8,397 bases of DNA from JAUXIQ01 sp030620925 [NCBI: Nitrospinota bacterium] (GTDB lineage Bacteria > JAUXIQ01): the NCBI GenBank assembly GCA_030620925.1, contig JAUXIQ010000068.1, positions 1-8,397 of the forward strand. The letters run 5' to 3'. The notes under the pieces are model-generated. The model did not search any database. It was not told where the DNA came from and saw only the letters and a list, made by a program, of their open reading frames with translations. Below, piece by piece: positions 1-4,491 of the stretch (position 1 is its first letter; each line of letters opens with the position of its first letter). The position numbers and the translations under genes were made by a program.

Positions 1-1
1 C

Positions 2-364
2 ATCCGCCTGGCCTCGGAGAAGGCCCTTTTCGGGCATCCCGAGCTGCGGTTCGGCTCCCACGTGCTCTACGGGCTTGTCAAGGAAGCAGTGGGGGGAGGC
101 ATGGCCAGGGACCTCTGCCTGTCGGGCAGGAACATCGACGCCGCTGAGGCCCACCGCATAGGCCTGGTGAGCAAGTTGACGACTCCGGATAAGCTGATGG
201 AAGAATCGAGGGCCATGCTCGGAGAAATCTGTAAGTCACCACTCAGAATTCTGGTCTCGATGAAAGAGAGGGTCAAGAAATACTCTGCGGAAGCCATAGA
301 AGGAGCCACCTCCAGCGAAGGCGATTCCTTTGTGGATATAATCAGAGAAGGGCTGAAAAAATAG
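2..364 (+). CDS. Enoyl-CoA hydratase/isomerase (crotonase) family protein, C-terminal part
   Basis: This is the 3' end of a gene whose start lies left of the window. The frame is open from base 2 and stops with TAG at 362-364, giving 120 residues. The translation begins IRLASEKALFGHPELRFGS, the familiar crotonase stretch before the oxyanion/active-site loop. The Glu at bases 41-43 (HPEL) sits where crotonases carry their second catalytic Glu. The later SGRNIDAAEAHRIGLVSKL is the classic 'tGrridAeeAyriGLVnkv' block. The usual PGxGGTQRL segment is replaced by a divergent HVLYGLVKEAVGGG, and the C-terminus is short, ending in REGLKK without the common AFxEKRxP tail. It may therefore not be a plain short-chain hydratase. 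The next gene starts 21 bp downstream, so co-transcription is likely. A methylglutaconyl-CoA hydratase role would fit that neighbour but is inference only. The GTG at 62 is internal to the domain, not a start. Confidence 0.88.
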   Translation: MRLASEKALFGHPELRFGSHVLYGLVKEAVGGGMARDLCLSGRNIDAAEAHRIGLVSKLTTPDKLMEESRAMLGEICKSPLRILVSMKERVKKYSAEAIEGATSSEGDSFVDIIREGLKK

Positions 365-385
365 CGGAGTGGATAAGGGAGAGAT

Positions 386-1576
386 ATGGAGAAGAATAAG
401 AATGAGATGGAGAGCGTTCCGCGCTCAAGGGAGGACGATTATTCGGATGAGGCCATAGAAACGCGGCGCAGGTGGATCAAGGAGAAGACCGGCGTTGAGC
501 TCAAGCATATGGCCGCACACTCGGTGACCGGTAAAGACGTGGAGGGGAACATCGAGAACTTCATCGGCGTGGTGCAGGTGCCCGTAGGGCTTGCCGGGCC
601 GCTTAAGGTAAATGGTGAGCACGCTGACGGCGTGTTCTACATTCCCCTGGCCACCACGGAGGGGGCGCTGGTGGCTTCCTACAGCAGGGGGATGAGGGCC
701 ATAACCGAATCGGGAGGCGCCGAGGCCCGCCTGTTCAGCGACCACACCCAGGTGACCCCCATGTTCGTCTTTCGGCGGACGGGTGAAGCGGCAGAGTTCC
801 TGGATTGGGTGGACGCCAACTACGATAGGATAAAGGAGGTGGCCGAATCCACCACCCGACACGGCAAGCTGCTGAAAATAGACAAGTACCTCATCGGGAG
901 ACGGGCGGCGCTCCGCATGTACTACTACACCGGGGACGCCATGGGCCTCAACATGATAACCAACGCCTCGGACAGGGCGGCGAGGTTCATAGAAGAGCAG
1001 GTAAAGCCCGAGTCCGTTCTCTTCCCCAGCTCCATGGGCACGGACAAGAAATCGGCGGCCATCAACATGGTCACCGGGCGGGGAAAGAGGGTTTCTGTGG
1101 ACGTAGTGCTGCCGGAAGAGGTGGTGGAAAAAAGGCTTCACACAACGCCCAGGGCAATGGCCCAGGGCTTCTTGACCACCGTGGTAGGGAATGCTCAGGC
1201 GGGCACCCTCACCCAGTCCATGCACCCCGCCAACGGCCTCACAGCTCTGTTAATGGCAACTGGGCAGGACGTGGCCTACGTCCCCGACTCGGTGGCCACC
1301 ATAACCACCATGGAGTTAACCGAAGAGGGCGGCCTTTACGTCAGTCTCTACATGCCCTGCCTCATCCTGGGCACCGTGGGGGGCGGCGTGAGCCTGGGCG
1401 GCTTCAGGGAGGCGCTGGAGATAATGGACTGCTACGGTGCGGGCAAAGCCAGGAAGTTCGCCGAGATAGCCGCGGCGGCGGTCCTAGGCGGGGAGATTTC
1501 GACCCATGCAGCAACAATCACCGGAGAGTTCTCCCAGGCTCATAACCGGCTGGGCCGCAACCGGCCCCGGGAATAA
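386..1576 (+). CDS. Hydroxymethylglutaryl-CoA reductase, soluble class I-type, divergent
   Basis: HMG-CoA reductase interconverts HMG-CoA and mevalonate with NAD(P)H. The protein has 396 residues and no membrane segment, the length of archaeal-type class I enzymes. Recognisable blocks in order: ENFIGVVQVPVGLAGPL (57-73), TTEGALVAS (90-98), DAMGLN (184-189), TDKK (219-222), ATGQD (291-295), GTVGGG (329-334) and AHNRLGR near the end. By alignment from memory to human HMGR, the catalytic residues are Glu92, Lys221, Asp295 and His386, and all are present. Several HMG-contacting positions differ: the usual SGNxCxDKKP loop reads PSSMGTDKKS, the Lys of KNLVG is Thr264, and NAH before the AN pair is SMH. 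It may thus be a divergent branch with another substrate or direction. The ATG follows a GGGAGAG ribosome site. It lies 21 bp after the crotonase gene, pointing to an operon. Most Gram-negative bacteria use the MEP route and lack this enzyme. Confidence 0.9.
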   Translation: MEKNKNEMESVPRSREDDYSDEAIETRRRWIKEKTGVELKHMAAHSVTGKDVEGNIENFIGVVQVPVGLAGPLKVNGEHADGVFYIPLATTEGALVASYSRGMRAITESGGAEARLFSDHTQVTPMFVFRRTGEAAEFLDWVDANYDRIKEVAESTTRHGKLLKIDKYLIGRRAALRMYYYTGDAMGLNMITNASDRAARFIEEQVKPESVLFPSSMGTDKKSAAINMVTGRGKRVSVDVVLPEEVVEKRLHTTPRAMAQGFLTTVVGNAQAGTLTQSMHPANGLTALLMATGQDVAYVPDSVATITTMELTEEGGLYVSLYMPCLILGTVGGGVSLGGFREALEIMDCYGAGKARKFAEIAAAAVLGGEISTHAATITGEFSQAHNRLGRNRPRE

Positions 1577-1587
1577 AAAGGGCCGGT
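1560..1587 (+). repeat. GC-rich inverted repeat over the HMGR stop codon
   Basis: ACCGGCCC (1560-1567) and GGGCCGGT (1580-1587) are perfect 8-bp complementary arms around a 12-nt loop that contains the TAA stop. On the plus strand it is followed by A's, not T's, so it is not a normal intrinsic terminator for HMGR. It could still slow or protect the 3' end. On the minus strand it lies just beyond the terminator of the opposing unit, giving two hairpins in tandem between convergent genes. Confidence 0.5.
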
Positions 1588-1628
1588 AAAAAAACAGGCG
1601 CCTTTCCGATAAGAAGGAAAGACGCCTG
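1588..1628 (-). terminator. Intrinsic (Rho-independent) terminator of the porin/small exported protein unit
   Basis: Read on the minus strand, CAGGCG-(T)-CTTTCC, an 8-nt loop, then GGAAAG-(G)-CGCCTG form a stem of 6+6 bp with one internal mismatch, followed directly by seven T's (plus-strand A run 1588-1594). The stem begins 15 bp past the stop of the small exported protein, as expected for the end of that transcript. On the plus strand the hairpin lacks a T-run, so it should act mainly in the minus direction. Confidence 0.88.
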
Positions 1629-1643
1629 CCGGGGGGGTAGGGA

Positions 1644-2018
1644 TCAATCACCTACCGTCTCGTATTCTTCCCACCACCTCACATCCACGGCTTTCAGCTT
1701 GGGGACTACTCTGCCTCTGACCTTTACCTTCGCGCTGGCTTTGAGGGGTGCTTTACGTATCTGTTCCTCGATGGCCGTGCTTCCGCCCAGGATGTATACG
1801 TTACCATCATCGGTGATGAGCAAGTGCGCTATATGATCGATCGGACATACGCCCGCTTTTCCGTGCATTGTCCCATCGGCTGAGATGCAATATATGAAGC
1901 CGGTGAGAGTTGTTTCTCCCGTGGATATCTCGTCGGCTAGTGCGTTAGTTCCATAAAACATAACAAGCATTGCGGCCACAAGGAGCCCCGGGAGTATCAA
2001 CCTCCGCGTCTGTTTCAT
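1644..2018 (-). CDS. Small exported protein of unknown function, with two cysteines
   Basis: I do not recognise a named family. The product has 124 residues. It opens with a Sec-type signal peptide: basic MKQTRR, a hydrophobic stretch at about 7-23, and a likely signal-peptidase I site after ALA at residue 28, leaving a mature domain of about 96 residues in the periplasm. The mature part has Cys44 and Cys58, with His52, His62 and His65 close by. These could form a disulfide or bind a metal or haem. It then has an alternating, beta-rich stretch (HLLITDDGNVYILGG; KASAKVKVRGRVV) that reads like a small OB-fold-type barrel. The ATG is fixed by a near-perfect ribosome site, AAGGAGGTGA, 6 nt upstream. 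It is downstream of the porin gene on the same strand with a 93-bp gap and just before a strong terminator, so it is probably the last gene of that unit. An iron- or envelope-related role is only suggested by that context. Confidence 0.75.
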   Translation of the reverse strand: MKQTRRLILPGLLVAAMLVMFYGTNALADEISTGETTLTGFIYCISADGTMHGKAGVCPIDHIAHLLITDDGNVYILGGSTAIEEQIRKAPLKASAKVKVRGRVVPKLKAVDVRWWEEYETVGD

Positions 2019-2024
2019 TCCGGG

Positions 2025-2051
2025 TCACCTCCTTTCCTTTTAATGGAAAGG
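2025..2051 (-). promoter_or_regulatory. Hairpin overlapping the ribosome binding site of the small exported protein
   Basis: On the minus strand CCTTTCC, a 7-nt loop ATTAAAA, then GGAAAGG form a perfect 7-bp stem (arms 2045-2051 and 2031-2037). The downstream arm runs into the Shine-Dalgarno AAGGAGGTGA (2025-2034). The fold would mask part of the ribosome site and could damp or regulate translation of the gene starting at 2018. The effect is inferred; the pairing is seen. Confidence 0.45.
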
Positions 2052-2111
2052 ATATATCGCCTGGAAGTCTTTTCAACAGCGGGAGGTCATAATTTCATCT
2101 TCGCAGTAAGG

Positions 2112-3266
2112 TTAAAATTTTACCTCCAACTGGGCCAGGAACTCGTTGTTTTCAACGTCTACGGCGCCGCCCGTGTCCTCATCGATCAAGCTGTATTCGA
2201 GTTTGACCTTCACGTTCTTCTGAATCTCGATGATGCCCGCCAGGGTGAAAACCTGCCAGTCCCAGGTGAGGACTTCGCCGGGGTCGTTGATGAGTCCGTT
2301 GTCCAGGTCGTTATACCTTATCAGAACGACGATGGACTTGGGCCTGTTCCAGGGGGTCTTGAACTTGTAGGAGGGCTCTATATACCATCCTTTGCGGTCC
2401 AGGTCTCCGGTGCCGGTGCTTATGTATTCGAACACACAATTTAATTTCTTCTGCCACTTATGAGTCAGGCGGAAGCCATACATGCTCTTCGAGTCTTCCA
2501 GTGAGCTGTAGCCGCCGGAGGCAAGCTCAGTATTGAGCGCCGAGACTTCATCCGGGGTAAGCTTGCTGAAGAAGACCCAGCCCAGAACGTCTATCTTACC
2601 GAACTGTCCGAAATCCTGTTTCCTTCCGGCGCCGAAACCTATCTCCTTGTTCTCGCTCTCGTCACCGACGTTGCGGTCTTCATGCAGGAACTTGGCGCCG
2701 CCGTCCTCCATCACCTTTTGCGTTGTCAGCTCTGTGGCGCTCTTTGCTATTCTCAGGCCGTTGGTGTAGGAGAAGAACCAGTAGGCGAAATCCAGCTTTC
2801 CGCCCACGGTGATCCCCAGGTCGTCATCCCGCCAGAAGGCGGAACCGTTCAGCGGGTAGGTCTCGGTGATCCGGCTTCGCTTGATGAAGCGGTCTTCCAG
2901 CCCCACCTTAATGAACGTTTTTCCGGGAAAACCGGCAAAGGTTACGTGGCCCTCTTCCAGGATGGTCTTGCCGTCCGTCATCGCTATTTCAGCCTTCATG
3001 CTGACGTTTTCTTTTAGTTTAATCTTGGGGATCAGGTAGAACTGGTCGATCTTGAACTGGCTTTGTGAATCTTTGGCATCTCCCTGGGCGTCCCTGTATT
3101 CGATCTCTAGCTCGCCCCCTATCTCCCATTTCTCTCCTTTAACGGATAAAAGGCCCCCTTCGTAGGGCTCGCCCACGTCGGCAAACACCTTTGTTGCTGG
3201 TGTTAAACCAAACACCAGCAAAAGAGCCAGCATTGTGATGAACAGTCGTGATGGAATTATTTTCAT
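2112..3266 (-). CDS. Outer-membrane beta-barrel porin (OprO/OprP-like)
   Basis: A 384-residue exported protein. It has a Sec signal peptide (MKIIPSRLF, then a hydrophobic core) with a likely cut after VFA at residue 29, followed by many short amphipathic beta strands and a C-terminal Phe (FLAQLEVKF) as required for BAM-mediated insertion. Strand-like blocks such as KWEIGGELEIEYRDAQ, FIKVGLEDRFIKRSR, DDDLGITVGGKLDFAYWFFS and GWYIEPSYKFKTPW recall the phosphate-selective porin O/P family, but the solute cannot be predicted. The start is placed at the second in-frame ATG (3266). The sequence is AAGGAG-ATGTGG-ATG, so the first ATG (3272) abuts the Shine-Dalgarno with no spacing, while the second has an ideal 6 nt. 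It is preceded by a leader of about 255 nt and a promoter overlapped by a Fur-box match (3518-3556), so iron repression is likely. A small exported protein follows. Confidence 0.82.
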   Translation of the reverse strand: MKIIPSRLFITMLALLLVFGLTPATKVFADVGEPYEGGLLSVKGEKWEIGGELEIEYRDAQGDAKDSQSQFKIDQFYLIPKIKLKENVSMKAEIAMTDGKTILEEGHVTFAGFPGKTFIKVGLEDRFIKRSRITETYPLNGSAFWRDDDLGITVGGKLDFAYWFFSYTNGLRIAKSATELTTQKVMEDGGAKFLHEDRNVGDESENKEIGFGAGRKQDFGQFGKIDVLGWVFFSKLTPDEVSALNTELASGGYSSLEDSKSMYGFRLTHKWQKKLNCVFEYISTGTGDLDRKGWYIEPSYKFKTPWNRPKSIVVLIRYNDLDNGLINDPGEVLTWDWQVFTLAGIIEIQKNVKVKLEYSLIDEDTGGAVDVENNEFLAQLEVKF

Positions 3267-3322
3267 CCACATCTCCTTTCGAACAAATCAGATCAAGCGT
3301 TTAATACGAACAGAACTTATCT

Positions 3323-3352
3323 CGCCGTACCTAATATATATAGAAAACGGCG
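3323..3352 (-). repeat. Inverted repeat (hairpin) in the porin mRNA leader
   Basis: CGCCGT (minus-strand reading) and ACGGCG form perfect 6-bp GC-rich arms around an 18-nt AU-rich loop. It lies about 57 nt upstream of the porin start codon, within the predicted leader. It may be a stability or translation-control element. I do not recognise a known riboswitch class. Confidence 0.35.
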
Positions 3353-3517
3353 TGGTTAAATCCGGGCAGGGCATAATCTTTAAATTAATTACTGTTATAT
3401 TTATATTCGCTAATTATAAAATAGAAGTTAGGTTCGGGCAGGGAAATATTGGTTACCTTTTATAAAGTAAATAAATGCAGTCATTTAGAGTGTAAAGTTA
3501 ATTGAACGGATATGGTG

Positions 3518-3542
3518 AATATTGAGAATGATAATCAATATT
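3518..3542 (-). promoter_or_regulatory. Fur-box operator
   Basis: GAGAATGATAATCAATATT (3524-3542) matches the 19-bp Fur consensus GATAATGATAATCATTATC at 16 of 19 positions. It sits in a longer perfect inverted repeat, AATATTGA (3518-3525), 9 bp, TCAATATT (3535-3542). It covers the -10 element of the minus-strand promoter leading to the porin, the usual place for a repressor. Fur with Fe(II) would therefore be expected to shut the porin unit off when iron is plentiful. A related family member (Zur, PerR) is possible, but the match is best to Fur. Confidence 0.75.
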
Positions 3543-3556
3543 AAATTATGTGTCAA
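3528..3556 (-). promoter_or_regulatory. Sigma70-type promoter for the porin unit
   Basis: On the minus strand there is a perfect -35 TTGACA (3551-3556), a 17-bp spacer, and a -10 TATCAT (3528-3533, one mismatch from TATAAT). The predicted start is near 3521, giving a leader of about 255 nt before the porin ATG at 3266. The -10 lies inside the Fur-box match, which supports the reality of both. Confidence 0.8.
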
Positions 3557-3704
3557 GTGCTTTCTTCTTTTTGGGGAAATTTTTTTGATGGCTTTGGTAC
3601 GGCGTGTTATCTATAGGCTGATTTAGATGATATTCTAACTAAAAAGAAAACTTATTGTTCCCTTCAAGGATAAAGTGCTAGTTGCGTCCTTTCTTAATGT
3701 TTTT

Positions 3705-4385
3705 TCAAGTTTCAACAAGTTGTTTAGCGATGTTTTCTATTTCCAGCTCCAGGAAGCTCTTGGTCAGCCTGGCTATTTCACGATAAAAGCTTAATTGGGC
3801 TTCAGAGATAACCTTGTCGCAAAATTCAGGGATCCACCTGCTCAGGTGCTCTTCCATGAATTTCTTCTCAATCTTCAGGAAGTATATGGCTTCCTGTTTG
3901 TCTTCCTTCCGCCACGCCTCCCCTTCCTTCAGCAACAGCTCCCGCATGAACTCCAGCTCCACACTGATATGATCGGGGAGACCCTGGTAATCGGATTTAT
4001 ATTCCAGCCCCGTCGATTCGATAAACTTCTTGACCTCAACGGTGGACATTCCCCAGAGTAAGCCACACTGGCCGTCATCCCTCTGGTGATGGACCGACTC
4101 ATGGGGGGAAATATGTTTTCCGGGACCGATGAACAGCCTGGCGTATTCCACCGCCAGGTCCTCGAGCAGGTCGTCCCCTGCTTTCTGGAGAAAATCGTTC
4201 TCAAACTGAACCCCCAGGTCGGATAACGCCTGTAGAACAGGGGGCTCGGTAATTTGCTTTAAAAGGTCCGATTTCAGCTCCGTTCGGTAAATAACGGCCA
4301 GCAGACCGTAGACGTTGCTCCGCTCTTGAGACGTCTCGGCGAGGTCTTTCAACTCAACGTCGTTTTCCAAGGAACACATTTTCAT
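3705..4385 (-). CDS. TorD/DmsD-family molybdoenzyme maturation chaperone
   Basis: Cytoplasmic chaperones of this family bind the Tat signal and the apo-catalytic subunit of DMSO-reductase-type enzymes until bis-MGD and iron-sulfur clusters are in place. The all-helical sequence carries the family's hallmark run EYARLFIGP, then ISPHESVH, LLWGMSTVEVKKF and LPDHISVELEFM. It is the last gene of the molybdoenzyme operon, 106 bp after the catalytic subunit, and its client is surely that protein. About 226 residues from the chosen start fits the family. The frame extends upstream to an ATG at 4466, but those first codons form a strong hairpin, lack a ribosome site and encode an atypical PLKPHPDG stretch. 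Starts at 4385 or 4379, behind GGGGA, or the paired ATGs at 4403/4400, are more credible; the choice among them is uncertain. Confidence 0.88.
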   Translation of the reverse strand: MKMCSLENDVELKDLAETSQERSNVYGLLAVIYRTELKSDLLKQITEPPVLQALSDLGVQFENDFLQKAGDDLLEDLAVEYARLFIGPGKHISPHESVHHQRDDGQCGLLWGMSTVEVKKFIESTGLEYKSDYQGLPDHISVELEFMRELLLKEGEAWRKEDKQEAIYFLKIEKKFMEEHLSRWIPEFCDKVISEAQLSFYREIARLTKSFLELEIENIAKQLVET

Positions 4386-4435
4386 TAATCCCCGCTTCAT
4401 CATTAGTTTGAAGCCATCAGGGTGTGGTTTTAGTG

Positions 4436-4462
4436 GGGGAACCCTCCTTATGAAGGTTCCCC
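4436..4462 (-). repeat. Strong hairpin between the catalytic subunit and chaperone genes
   Basis: GGGGAACC (minus-strand reading) and GGTTCCCC are perfect 8-bp arms around an 11-nt loop. It begins about 30 nt past the stop of the catalytic subunit. No T-run follows, so it is not a simple terminator. Such intercistronic stems often protect the 3' end of an abundant upstream message and lower expression of the next gene, which would suit an enzyme followed by its chaperone. The loop carries AAGGAG, but no start codon is suitably placed after it. Confidence 0.5.
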
Positions 4463-4491
4463 TCATTTAACAACGCATCCGCGTAGGTTGG

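Larger units (their letters stand above)
3267..3704. other. AT-rich intergenic region: porin leader, promoter and tail of the molybdoenzyme operon
   Basis: No convincing gene is present. Positions 3267-3521 would be the untranslated leader of the porin mRNA; 3524-3556 hold its promoter and operator; 3557-3704 lie between the promoter and the TorD-like stop codon. No clear intrinsic terminator (stem plus T-run) follows the TorD-like gene, so read-through toward the porin promoter or Rho-dependent ending is possible. A 9-bp GC-rich direct repeat CGGGCAGGG occurs at 3363 and 3435, 72 bp apart, within otherwise AT-rich DNA. Confidence 0.6.

Noticed and set aside
425-1225. Long minus-strand reading frame (266 codons) inside the HMGR gene
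   Set aside because: It is antisense to a gene with unmistakable family motifs and arises from GC-rich third positions; its translation has no recognisable domain and no ribosome site.
3235-3465. Plus-strand 76-codon frame in the porin leader region
   Set aside because: It overlaps the porin start codon and signal peptide, lies in AT-rich leader DNA, and lacks a Shine-Dalgarno and promoter on its strand.
3555-3704. Intrinsic terminator after the TorD-like gene
   Set aside because: Only weak stems (for example CCTT-G-AAGG) and scattered A/T runs are present; no stem is followed directly by a T-run on the minus strand.
4386-4466. N-terminal extension of the TorD-like protein from the ATG at 4466
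   Set aside because: The first codons form a stable hairpin, there is no ribosome site before the ATG, and the extra residues do not resemble the family; internal starts are more likely.
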